A DNA stretch of 64,000 nucleotides from Ypsolopha sequella (lineage: Eukaryota; Arthropoda; Insecta; Lepidoptera; Ypsolophidae). Every line of letters starts with the position of its first letter. Positions within the stretch are counted from its first letter, which is position 1. Below are positions 35,843 to 44,910 of this stretch, piece after piece. The position numbers and the translations under genes were made by a program. The notes beneath the pieces were generated by a model. That model was not told the origin of the DNA, ran no database searches, and saw nothing but the letters and a program-made list of their open reading frames with translations. The DNA lies in assembly GCA_934047225.1 (NCBI GenBank), contig OW203986.1:13705221-13769220 (forward strand). The letters are read 5' to 3'.

Positions 35843-36262
35843 CTATCTGATCTGAGTATTCTGCACTTAAGGGTTATCTACCCTGACGACAACAATAGGC
35901 TATCTGCCTTCAAGGGTTATCTACCCTGACGACGTCTACAAAATGGGCCATCTGCCCTTAAGGGTTATCTACCCTGATGACAACAATAGGCTATCTGCCC
36001 TTAAGGGTTATCTACCCTGATGAAAACAATAGGCTATCTGCGCTTAAGGGTTATCTACCCTGACGACGTCTTTAAACTAGGCAATCTGTCCTCAAGGGTT
36101 ATCTACCCTGATGACAACAATAGGCTATCTGCCCTCAAGGGTTATCTACCCTGACGAATACAAGAGGCTATCTGCCCGCAAGGGTTATCTACCCTAACAA
36201 CAATAACAGGCTATCTGCCCTTAGGGGTAATCTACCCTCATGTCAACAATAAGCTACCTGCC
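35843..36262 (-). repeat. 43/48-bp tandem array of GATA-type sites in small inverted repeats
   Basis: About nine units lie between the Gag-Pol stop and the 3' LTR. On the plus strand each unit has AGGGT-TATCT-ACCCT and then GGC-TATCT-GCC: two short stems with the same five-base loop. TTATCT begins at 35874, 35917, 35965, 36008, 36051, 36099, 36142 and 36185 (spacings 43, 48, 43, 43, 48, 43, 43). CTATCT begins at 35843, 35900, 35991, 36034, 36125, 36168 and 36211. Reversed, these are AGATAA and AGATAG, both matching the GATA-factor consensus WGATAR, and all 15 lie on the element's sense strand. The two long units share GACGACGTCT and are three units apart, so part of the array grew as a trimer. 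Confidence 0.85.
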
Positions 36263-36338
36263 ATTAAAGATTATTGTCATACAGTATGTATTATTCTTTA
36301 CAAAAGCTTACGTTGGCTAAGTTAATCTAAATCTGAAC

Positions 36339-39300
36339 CTATTTGCTACTGGTAATTACGGGAGTTATATCTTTTTCCGCCGAAGATGTATTATCTGAGC
36401 TTGATTTAGCAGTATCATTACAATCAGATTCAGATTGATAGTTATTATCGCTCTTATCAGTGTCTTCTGGTGCGATACAATCAAACATTAACCACGGTTG
36501 GATTTTGTCTGCCGAGTATACAGCTCTATATAACTGTCTACTTTTTTTTGTCAAAGGAGTATCTTCAACTTCGTAGCGATCATGATCAAAAATTTTGGTT
36601 ACACGGTAAGGACCCTGAAATTTAGGTAGTAGTTTTTTGCTTTGGCCTGTTACATGCTGATTACGTAATACTCGTACTAAATCGCCGACTATATATTTTT
36701 TTGCTATCTTTCTACCCTTGTCGTAATTCTGCTTTTGTTTGTTTTGTTGCATAGAAATATGCTCGGAAACATGATCGCGTATTTCTTGACAGTTTTGGGG
36801 TTCATTGACACGTGTTTCTGAGGATAAAGATAAACTTAAACGGCTTCCCGCAAGCCCTATCATTTTTGTGCCAAACAGTACTTCAGCTGGACTCCGACCT
36901 ATACCTTTGTTAACCGTGTTGTTCATTGACCACTGTACCTTCATAACATGTTCATCCCATTTATTCTCATGTTTACCATTGTTTGCCGTAGCCAATGCTT
37001 CCGTGATCGTCCTGTTATATCTCTCCACTTGACCATTCGCTCTTGGTGTTGAAACCGCATTTAAAATATGCTTGACACCTAATTCATTCAAAAACTTTTT
37101 GAATGCTGCGCTTGTAAAACTACTGCCTCTATCGGAAATTAATCTATGCGGTACACCAAATGTATAAAAATACTCTTTAAGTGTAGAAATTACGTATTTT
37201 GCATCAGTACCCTTTACTGCCTTTATTAATATAAATTTGGTATATCCATCAATGACGACCAAAAGGAAAGTATTTCTTTTAGCGCTGCGAACGAAAGGAC
37301 CAAGATGGTCAATGTGCACAGTGTGAAATGGTATCGGGACTTTGGGTATTGGGTTCAAAAATCCTTCTGGTTTTCCTCCTGGAGCTTTGTGATACGCACA
37401 ATCTAAACATGCCTTTACGTACTTTTGAACAAATTGTCTCATCCGAGGAAACCAATACTCATCCGATATTTTGGCCAATGTTTTATCGAAACCAATATGC
37501 CCCATATCATCATGACTTTGCTTCAGTATTTGCCACCTTGATGCTTTGGGGACTACCCATTTAAGGCCCGCCTCTGTTTGCTTATACAAGCGATCATTAA
37601 CAACACGAAAATTATTCTTCAAATCAGTTACGTCTTCAGTCTGTTTGTCTGTCAAAATATCCATTATTCTTTTCAATTTAGGATCACTTGATTGTACTGT
37701 ACTTAACCAGTCTGTGGTGTTTAAAGTCATAACTTGTGGGGCTTCTTCAACCGGATTACGGCTAAGGGCATCAGCATGCAGCATTTGGCTACCCGGTCTG
37801 TATTCGATGTGACAGTTAAATTCCTGTAACTGGCTCCACCATCTACCTACTCTCGGAATCAAATCACGTTTGTCAAATGTAAGGCGTAAAGAATTGCAAT
37901 CACTGAAGATTTTAAATTCTAAGCCCAACAAGTACACACGAAAACGCTGCAATGCGCTGATTACTGCCAGTGTTTCCAAATCATAAGAACTGTATCTTTG
38001 CTCATCAGGTGTTGTCTGACGGCTGAAGTATGCAACTGCTTTAAATGGTCCTCCATTAACTCTTTGAAGTAAGATTGCACCGATTCCTGTTTTACATGCG
38101 TCTGTATGCAATTGAGTCTCTGCTTGTCTGTCATAAAGAGCCATTGTAGGTCTTTGCGTAAGTTCATTCTTTAGTCGGATAAAAGCATTTTCTTGATCAG
38201 GTTTCCACTCAAATTTTGAATCTTTTTTTAACAACATTGTCAACGGTTTGGCTATGATGGAAAAGTTCTTTACAAATCGCCTAAAAAAACTAGCTAAACC
38301 CAGAAATTGGCGCACGTGCTGCTGCGTTTTAGGACGTGGAAAGTTTTCTACTGCCTTTGTTTTACGTGAACCTGGTTTTATTCCCGCCGCTGACAACTCA
38401 AATCCCAAGAAATCGACGACAGTCATAAAGAAATGACATTTTGGAAGTTTTAATGTAAGTCCAGATTGTTTAAGCAAATCAAGAACAGTTGATAATTTTT
38501 TTAATCCATCTTCAACAGATGTTGAAGCAATAATAATGTCATCCATGTATGCCATTGCCGTACCAAATCTAGCCTTTCCTAACACCTTATTAATCACCCT
38601 TTGGAAAACAGCGGGAGCGTTAGCTAACCCAAAGGGCATACGGTTAAACTCATACTGACCATCAGGGGTCACGAATGCAGTTTTATGTTTACTCTCTTCC
38701 ATTAAAGGCACTTGATAATACCCTGAGGCCAAATCCAACGTGCTAAAATATTTGAATCCCGATAAATTATCAAGTTGATCATCAATCCGAGGAAGTGGGT
38801 AATGTTCCTTAACAGTTTTTCGATTCAGCGCCCGAAAATCAACGCAGAGTCGCTTATCTCCCGTTTTCTTTTTTACTATTATGATGGGACTGGCAAATTG
38901 TGAGTTTGATTCTCGTATAATGCCAGCTGTCATCAGTTCATCAATCATTTCTCGAACACTTTGCCTTTCGTCATAGGATAGCCTATATGGTCGGTAAACG
39001 ATTGGCTGATCATCGGTTAATTGTATTGCCATCTCACCATCCTTTGTACAACCCAGTTCTTGCAAATTAAAAGCAAAACAACTCCGATAATTGTTTAAAA
39101 GCTTACACAATTCTAAACGTTCTAATTCGGAAATACTGGGATCGGTCGATATTTCATTTAATTTGATTGGTAATATGTTTTTGCAAATATCAGAGTCCTT
39201 ATTTAAATTTTGACATTCAACCCGCATAATGTTTGGCTCATTTGTAGTAGTGCTGGTAGAACAAGTGGTTTTGCATTCAACTGTGTAGCCCCTACCAATA

Positions 39301-41432
39301 ATTTTATCCTTTTGTAAAGTAGCAAATGATTTAGAATTGCCTTTTACCACAATTTTCCCATGTCCATGCGAAAATTCAAACAAACCGCTATAGACGCTAT
39401 ATTCTTTTCCGGGCTCCAATCTCATTCCCCCTTCGACGTATAAGTCACCATTAAATGACGGTTCTGAGTAAACATCTATTATTTGCAATCCGCTAACAAG
39501 AGTCGTTTCCTTCATTCTCAATTGAAACTTATTAATATCATCATCACAGTCTTGCCTTTTTGTTATTATTAGTTTTTCAACTGTTTTTGTGATAACAATG
39601 TGATTTTGTTCGGTAAACGAATGTCCAACTAGTAAAGGATAACTTTTCATGTAAATATCCGGGACTATTAAAATTTCTGTTACTGCAGAAACGTCGTCGA
39701 TGGTAACATGTGCATCAAAACAACCAATTGGATGAACTGAAGAATTACCAAAACCTACCAATGGGTCTAAAACCCTGGTATTCCATGTACCAAAAATTTC
39801 TCGAGCCTCAGTTTCACGTAATAAGGTTTTTTGGCTACCAAGGTCAATAAAGCAGTCAAGTGTTTCACCATTAAGAATTGCTTTTTTGAAATATTTTTCT
39901 GTTTCATTACGGGTGAAAATTTTCATAACCGATTTATCTTTGCTAGTCTCATTTGAGTTCGTATTACTTTCTTTATTCTTTTGACAATCATTAACTAAAT
40001 GTCCTATCATGTTGCATTTGATGCATCGTTTAAGTGGTTGAGTACACTTGGTGCTGTAGTGACCCATTTGCCCACAATTATAACAATTAACATTGCTAAA
40101 ACTGCGATTATTATTGTTTTTTTTGTTTCGTATTGTAACCGAACCAGTACTCGTCGTTGGAGTTTTATCAATCGTCGTTTTATCAAATTGTTTAGATGTT
40201 TTTGCGTTTCTCAAAAATGATAGTAATTTATTTGGGTCTTCAAATTGGGCTGCTTCAGCTCCTAAACGAATAGTGCGATCTTCAATGCCAAAAATTATGC
40301 AATCAACTGCATCCTTGCCATGTATGCCACAACGATTTAACAATATACATTTGTCATAGAAATATTCTTCAAGAGGATCACCAAAACGAGCACGTTTTGA
40401 TAACATGTCGGACAACATTTGACCATAATTTTCACGACATGGAAAAGCTGCCAACAATTTTTCTTGCCATTCAGGCCAAGAGAACAACAAAGATGGTAAA
40501 CTTTCATACCAGCGTTTTGCCAAACCAGAAAGTTTTGGTAATGCGAAATGCATTGTTTGTTTATCAGACCACCCATAAATTGTAGCGCACTCGTTAACTT
40601 TACTTATCCATATAGTCATACTTTGATTTTTAAGAGATGGATCAAACTCAGGAATCGCATTTACGTTATTTTGAAATTTTTCTACCTTATTTTGATTGAA
40701 TGCTGACGAAAGAACATCAATAAGTTTATTTAACCCCACAGATTGAGGGTCATATGTATCGTTATTTTCCAGCACGGCAGGGTTGGCAGAATCTATCTTA
40801 TTTTGAGACGATAAGGTCAACCTAGGTTGTTTAGAAAACTCAGATCTATTTTCACTGACTAAAACTTGAAAAGACTCACTCGATGGTTTTGATGTCTGTA
40901 AACCGTCACTACGACGTTTACGACTCGCCTGTACAGCCTCCCTAGGAACGTTGTGCTGGATGTTGTCAAAGTGACTAGCCTGGCCAGTTTGCCGGCTGTA
41001 GTGTTGCTCACGCTGTTGCTGATACTCAGGACTGCGGTCACGCAGGCGCTCACGGCCACGTAAACGCAAACGCTCACGGTCGCATACACGAAAATGTTCA
41101 CGTCCACGTTGGCGCTCGGTATTAGAATTACAATACGTACGATTATCATTCCGCACGTACTCACGCTCAGGGCTGGTGCTGCATGGACCCGGACTGCTGC
41201 CTGAATGCCGACGGCGCTTATTTCGGTCGCGTTGTGATAGCCGTTTACGTGATCGAATGGTATTTCGAATCAAGGTCCTTCTCATTTCAAGCTCATCTTC
41301 ACTAGAGTCACTTCTAGCCGTAGCGATATTCATTTGAGCAGGATCAGGTGGCTCAGGTTGCACTTTGTTGCAATGTTGCATCGCTTTCTGTTGTCTTGAA
41401 TCCGGTAGTATGGGCGATGACGGCTCGTCCAT
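36339..41432 (-). CDS. Gag-Pol polyprotein of a Ty3/gypsy retrotransposon
   Basis: One uninterrupted frame of 1697 codons. The first in-frame ATG is at 41432; the frame is open seven codons further up, from a TTG at 41453. In order (residues from that ATG): an Arg-rich N-terminal extension at about 45-175 (RERLRLRGRERLRDRSPE); a Gag capsid-like region at about 225-425; two CCHC zinc knuckles at about 450-483 (CYNCGQMGHYSTKC and CIKCNMIGHLVNDC); an aspartic protease motif FIDLGSQ at about 528-534, where family members usually have DTG or DSG; reverse transcriptase at about 800-1000 with YMDD at 962-965; RNase H with Asp 1111, Glu 1153 and Asp 1178; integrase with an H-x4-H...C-x2-C zinc site (1307-1345) and a D-x58-D-x35-E triad (1375, 1434, 1470); and a GPY/F-type module near QGPYRV (about 1606-1611). 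Gag and Pol are fused without a frameshift, so processing would depend on the protease. The protein should drive reverse transcription and integration of its own RNA. No break was seen. Confidence 0.95.
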   Translation of the reverse strand: MDEPSSPILPDSRQQKAMQHCNKVQPEPPDPAQMNIATARSDSSEDELEMRRTLIRNTIRSRKRLSQRDRNKRRRHSGSSPGPCSTSPEREYVRNDNRTYCNSNTERQRGREHFRVCDRERLRLRGRERLRDRSPEYQQQREQHYSRQTGQASHFDNIQHNVPREAVQASRKRRSDGLQTSKPSSESFQVLVSENRSEFSKQPRLTLSSQNKIDSANPAVLENNDTYDPQSVGLNKLIDVLSSAFNQNKVEKFQNNVNAIPEFDPSLKNQSMTIWISKVNECATIYGWSDKQTMHFALPKLSGLAKRWYESLPSLLFSWPEWQEKLLAAFPCRENYGQMLSDMLSKRARFGDPLEEYFYDKCILLNRCGIHGKDAVDCIIFGIEDRTIRLGAEAAQFEDPNKLLSFLRNAKTSKQFDKTTIDKTPTTSTGSVTIRNKKNNNNRSFSNVNCYNCGQMGHYSTKCTQPLKRCIKCNMIGHLVNDCQKNKESNTNSNETSKDKSVMKIFTRNETEKYFKKAILNGETLDCFIDLGSQKTLLRETEAREIFGTWNTRVLDPLVGFGNSSVHPIGCFDAHVTIDDVSAVTEILIVPDIYMKSYPLLVGHSFTEQNHIVITKTVEKLIITKRQDCDDDINKFQLRMKETTLVSGLQIIDVYSEPSFNGDLYVEGGMRLEPGKEYSVYSGLFEFSHGHGKIVVKGNSKSFATLQKDKIIGRGYTVECKTTCSTSTTTNEPNIMRVECQNLNKDSDICKNILPIKLNEISTDPSISELERLELCKLLNNYRSCFAFNLQELGCTKDGEMAIQLTDDQPIVYRPYRLSYDERQSVREMIDELMTAGIIRESNSQFASPIIIVKKKTGDKRLCVDFRALNRKTVKEHYPLPRIDDQLDNLSGFKYFSTLDLASGYYQVPLMEESKHKTAFVTPDGQYEFNRMPFGLANAPAVFQRVINKVLGKARFGTAMAYMDDIIIASTSVEDGLKKLSTVLDLLKQSGLTLKLPKCHFFMTVVDFLGFELSAAGIKPGSRKTKAVENFPRPKTQQHVRQFLGLASFFRRFVKNFSIIAKPLTMLLKKDSKFEWKPDQENAFIRLKNELTQRPTMALYDRQAETQLHTDACKTGIGAILLQRVNGGPFKAVAYFSRQTTPDEQRYSSYDLETLAVISALQRFRVYLLGLEFKIFSDCNSLRLTFDKRDLIPRVGRWWSQLQEFNCHIEYRPGSQMLHADALSRNPVEEAPQVMTLNTTDWLSTVQSSDPKLKRIMDILTDKQTEDVTDLKNNFRVVNDRLYKQTEAGLKWVVPKASRWQILKQSHDDMGHIGFDKTLAKISDEYWFPRMRQFVQKYVKACLDCAYHKAPGGKPEGFLNPIPKVPIPFHTVHIDHLGPFVRSAKRNTFLLVVIDGYTKFILIKAVKGTDAKYVISTLKEYFYTFGVPHRLISDRGSSFTSAAFKKFLNELGVKHILNAVSTPRANGQVERYNRTITEALATANNGKHENKWDEHVMKVQWSMNNTVNKGIGRSPAEVLFGTKMIGLAGSRLSLSLSSETRVNEPQNCQEIRDHVSEHISMQQNKQKQNYDKGRKIAKKYIVGDLVRVLRNQHVTGQSKKLLPKFQGPYRVTKIFDHDRYEVEDTPLTKKSRQLYRAVYSADKIQPWLMFDCIAPEDTDKSDNNYQSESDCNDTAKSSSDNTSSAEKDITPVITSSK

Positions 41433-41463
41433 GTTAGGCGTAGATCGTTCCAACTTCTGAAGC

Positions 41464-41859
41464 TATAATCTTGCCACAGAGTTGGTAATAAAACACAATA
41501 ACACTTTCACAGTTTACTAGATACTATTAACACTTTATAACCAATTAAACTTTCTTGCTTGTAAATCACAAAATAAATGATCGAAAAGAACAAAAGAAAA
41601 TATATCTAAAAGAACGACCTAAAAGAACTGAGGTGAGGCACTCCACCACGCTTCTCCTTCTGTCAAAAACTTCGGCGCCATCGTCCGTAAAATTTTTGTC
41701 ATGATCGTCATGATATCGCACGTGTTCGCTCAACCTCAACTCTTTTGTACAAATTAAATAATCAAAATCAATATTATATGTAGTAACACAATGTATAATG
41801 CCATTTTTATTTAATTATAGAATTATAGAATATGTACTTTTATTAGTAAGTTGCTAACA
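41464..41859 (-). repeat. 5' LTR of the gypsy element
   Basis: Identical by eye to the 3' LTR. It should hold the promoter. On the minus strand the gag-pol ATG lies only about 30 bases after its end, so most of the mRNA leader must be R-U5. GAAG flanks it at 41860-41863. Confidence 0.9.
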
Positions 41860-41984
41860 GAAGCATAGCAATGGCGGCGGTTTGTAAGTGAGTGAGTGAA
41901 CTTACTATGGAAATCGGCTTACTATTATGTTAATGTGTGCGAGCCGGGCTCGTGCGTACAAGCGGATCGGCATACTACGGGTGC

Positions 41985-42045
41985 TTCAGTTTCTTGTTAA
42001 AGACACTCTGTCCGCCATTTTTTACGTCAACGGCTATTTCATACA
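41985..42045. repeat. Right arm of the inverted repeat interrupted by gypsy
   Basis: GTCCGCCATTTTTTACGTCA, then ACGGCTATTTC, complements 35108-35176. The sequence between (41864-41984) is GC-richer, and its 85-codon frame is not protein-like. Confidence 0.5.
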
Positions 42046-42380
42046 AATTCGTAACAATATAATAGATATTTATCTGCCGTCTCTGACGCTAAAATGTAAA
42101 AAACTCACGGCGCGCGCACGCCTTCGTACTAACAAATTACGTTTACCTACTTGCGTCCAAGAATCCTGTAGACGATCTGCGTAAATGTAAAGTGCTTTTA
42201 AACAAAGCATCAATGTCTAATGAAATTTAACGTTTATTTGAATCTTGATTGTGGTTTATGTACTTTTCAAGTGTTAAATAAGGATTCCTTGTTATAAAAG
42301 GTTTTAAGAAATTGTTAGTGTCATCTCAGGGAAAGTTTGAATTTGTATGGAATGGTATTAAAACTAATATTTTATGGAAT

Positions 42381-42652
42381 AGCGGCAGTAGAACGCTCTG
42401 GCCTTTCAGTCTTGGGACCGGTCCCGATCGGGCAATGAGTTTTTTGGAATTTATGTGCATAGTATTTTGATACCTAATACTATAAAATCATTTGCTGAAC
42501 GGTGAAGGAAATCACCGTGAGGAAACCTGCATGCCCGAAGAACGGCGATAGCGCTCAATTTTGTTAATCTTGCTCAACGTTGGGACGTAAAAATCGTCGG
42601 TGAAACGCGAGTTTACCGAGTGTGGACTGTGACTTGCATTTCACCGTTCACG
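42381..42652 (+). mobile_element. tRNA-derived SINE, diverged
   Basis: AGCGGCAGTAGAACGCTCTG (box A region shortened), GGACCGGTCCCGATCGGGCA, ATTTATGTGCATAGTATTTT, GTGAGGAAACCTGCATGCCC, AACGTTGGGACGTAAAAATC, GGTGAAACGCGAGTTTACCG and AGTGTGGACTGTGACTTGCA. Same body as 17391-17679. Confidence 0.65.
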
Positions 42653-43235
42653 TTCAGCAACACCGCTGACACCCCCTCGGAAATTCAAATCGTGATGATA
42701 TAAATTTTTCATAATTATTTTTATATTTTTCGGAATTACAAGATGTTACATTGGGGCCAAATTCTAATCTGTGACCAAAAGTAAATGTGACCCGACGGGA
42801 CTGGTTAGTATCATTGAATTGTGTATAGCACCTGATATCCACACATTATACAATACTTGCCCCGGGAGATTTTGCGAGATTTAAATTTGAGTCAGGGTCT
42901 AGATCGTCAGACTGCGTCCACGCAGTGCAGATCTAAGCCCTTTATTCTTACAGCATGTTTTCAAACAAGGAAAGTAACAAAAACTATTTGAAAAATTACT
43001 TTCCTGGAACTCTTAAAAAAGCTTCAAATACTAAATGCTTGAAAGTTTTGCAGTCAACTAAGGTGGCCCCAAAACTGGATGTATTGACGTTTGACGAATT
43101 TTATTGACAAATGACATTTAAAAAAAATCTGGGTAATTCAATATTAAATTTAGAATTACAATGAACAGGGACACCCATTTATTTGTAGTTTTGACACTCT
43201 TAACAACGGTGAAAAACATGTCGTGTTGATAATCT
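42653..43235. other. Intergenic, nothing recognised
   Basis: AT-rich sequence. The 62-codon minus-strand frame at 42654-42842 ends in a Cys cluster but has no domain I recognise. Confidence 0.35.
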
Positions 43236-43450
43236 ATTTATCTACTCCCATGCTTTAATAACGTAATTAAAACATCTAAATTGGTTTTATAAGTACCTAC
43301 ATTGTTTAACCGATTTTATAATATTACATTTTAACATCGCAATTCTACGCTGTGACATGCCAAATTTATAAACTAAGACACTCTCTTTTCTCGTTCTCGG
43401 TTCTGATTGGTTATCTAGCGGCAATACCATCAGACGCACTTGGACTTTAT
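43236..43450 (+). repeat. Dispersed repeat shared with 28668-28965
   Basis: Shared blocks: TTTATCTACTCCCATGCTTT, GGTTTTATAAGTACCTACAT, TATAATATTACAT, ATTCTACGCTGTGA and CTCGGTTCTGATTGGT. Confidence 0.55.
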
Positions 43451-44366
43451 GAACGAGTGCTCATTTCTTGTGAAATTGTTAGTTAAAAATATTATAAATA
43501 AAGTCATGCAAAGTTTTGTTTTGTTTCACCAAGTGTCGACAATCGCAAATATAAATTTTGATATTTTTTACAGTTGTAGATAAAGCATTGTGTGCAACTG
43601 AACATATTTAAACATTGGGACACCCGTACAATCTATTACAGTTGCACAAAATACTATTATATTTAAACTATAAAAATTTAAATCAACTATAAAGCTAATT
43701 ATTTTTATATCCTAGTAGAGAGCATGATTGCACCATGTATTAAATTTTTTAATGATAACAAACTACGACAAAGTGAACCAAACCACCAAATACTTGACAA
43801 CAAAATGTTTTTTTGCCCGAAAAAAATTATGGAATTTACAATTTCCTTACGCATGCAATGTGGAGCACATAATAGGTAGCGGAATCAGTATATGGATGCA
43901 TAAGTTAGGACAACATTTGCAATTTTATTCAAATTTCATGACGGTCCAACCGTGTCCCTCCCTACTTCGTCCAAAATTATGAGCCCAGCTCCAGCCCAGA
44001 GGAATAAAGCTGACCAAGCAGAATTTAATTATTGCTGTGCTACAGCCCCGTAAGGTATATTCATAATATAATTTATTATTAACTTACCTTAGATATAGGT
44101 TGACATTTTGTCACTTTCAATTTCGGTAACATTTCGTAAGGTCGCAAAACCAAAATACAATATACTTCGGAGAAAATTACGTTATGTCTAGAAAATTTAG
44201 AGTCACGACCGAGATAACAAATAAGTATGATTAAGAAAACAAATTTACTTACGAGCGACGTGATCTTTTAAATTATTCTATACATTACGGACTCAGTTTA
44301 GAGACTCTACGACATAAAACGGTAAATCCAATATTTTGAGAGATGAGAGATAAGGCTTATATTTAC
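43451..44366. other. AT-rich sequence downstream of the NtA exon
   Basis: On the minus strand this would be the start of the intron after the 44367-44910 exon. No acceptor-bounded downstream exon was recognised. Confidence 0.35.
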
Positions 44367-44910
44367 CATTTAAAGCTGCATTTACTCTGTCCAAGTCATA
44401 GAGTGTCAATGGGAGAGGCTCGTTCAACAACCTCAGTTGAGCTTTGTTCCCGCCATTGCTGTCTCGGTAGTACCCGTCACTTAGAAATATACCCGACGAG
44501 TGCCTATACAACTTATAAGCACACTTGTTAGTCCGGAGCCAATCGACTGTCGCGATTGCCCCATTCAACGTCCGCGTGTCACCAGAAAACACGTGGTCCC
44601 TCAACTCCGATACGTCCCCTTTCATAACCATCCAAATATACAGTCGGTACACCATAAACACTTTTACGTTGGGTCTGCTTCCGCGCTTAATCTTCTTTAC
44701 ACTTAAAACCCTCGCAGTAAAAATGTACCTAGATTCAGATACAGCGGACGACAGAATCTCGTACTCATTTGTTATCGTCTCGTTTAAAACGCATTTGGGA
44801 ACATTTGTGTTTTTGCGGGGAGCCGCGTCGCGCTTCTTCACCGCACCCTGTATCCGGAACTGGGCTTGAATCATCACGGAAAAGTAGAGCAGTAACAGTA
44901 TAAACTTCAT
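44367..44910 (-). CDS. First coding exon of a secreted NtA/netrin-like domain protein (paralog A)
   Basis: ATG at 44910 (context AATAAAAATGAAG). Residues 1-16 are a signal peptide (MKFILLLLYFSVMIQA) with cleavage likely before QFRIQG. A basic linker follows, then a domain at about 38-180 with one Cys at each end of its core (Cys40 and Cys130), a possible N-glycosylation site NET (43-45), a SRYIFTARVLSVKKI strand, KGDVSELR, GIFLSDGYY and RLLNEPLPLTLYDLDRVNAA. This order of strands and the Cys pair resemble the agrin N-terminal (NtA) domain, an OB-like fold of the TIMP/netrin type. That is recognition by eye. The frame can be read to a stop at 44293, but similarity to paralog B ends exactly at AAT G|GTAAAT, a splice donor at 44366, so I end the exon there in phase 1. 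The next exon is not found in the window. A single-exon 205-residue protein is the alternative. Confidence 0.7.

Larger units (their letters stand above)
35181..41859 (-). mobile_element. Intact Ty3/gypsy LTR retrotransposon (6679 bp)
   Basis: The two 396-bp LTRs (35181-35576 and 41464-41859) look identical by eye, and GAAG is duplicated at 35177-35180 and 41860-41863. Read on the minus strand: 5' LTR, a very short leader, a single Gag-Pol frame of 1697 codons, a 0.75-kb 3' noncoding segment with a tandem array (35843-36262), then the 3' LTR. The domain order PR-RT-RNase H-integrase places it in Ty3/gypsy (Metaviridae). There is no third frame, so no envelope gene. LTR identity and the open frame imply a recent insertion. 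No convincing primer binding site follows the 5' LTR: the first TGG (TGGAACGATC, from 41452 downward) is about 11 bases in and lies inside the reading frame. No clear polypurine tract precedes the 3' LTR. Confidence 0.93.

Noticed and set aside
35843..36262. Possible CRISPR-like regular repeat
   Set aside because: The unit is internal to an LTR retrotransposon in a eukaryotic genome, spacers are near-identical rather than unique, and no cas genes are present.
37328..37812. Plus-strand frames of 78-88 codons across the gypsy region
   Set aside because: They are antisense shadows of the intact Gag-Pol frame.
35181..41859. Envelope gene (errantivirus-type)
   Set aside because: The space between the Gag-Pol stop and the 3' LTR is only 0.76 kb, filled by the tandem array and noncoding sequence.
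44343..44869. Plus-strand frames of 62-114 codons opposite NtA paralog A
   Set aside because: Antisense shadows of the signal-peptide exon, with no similarity to anything.
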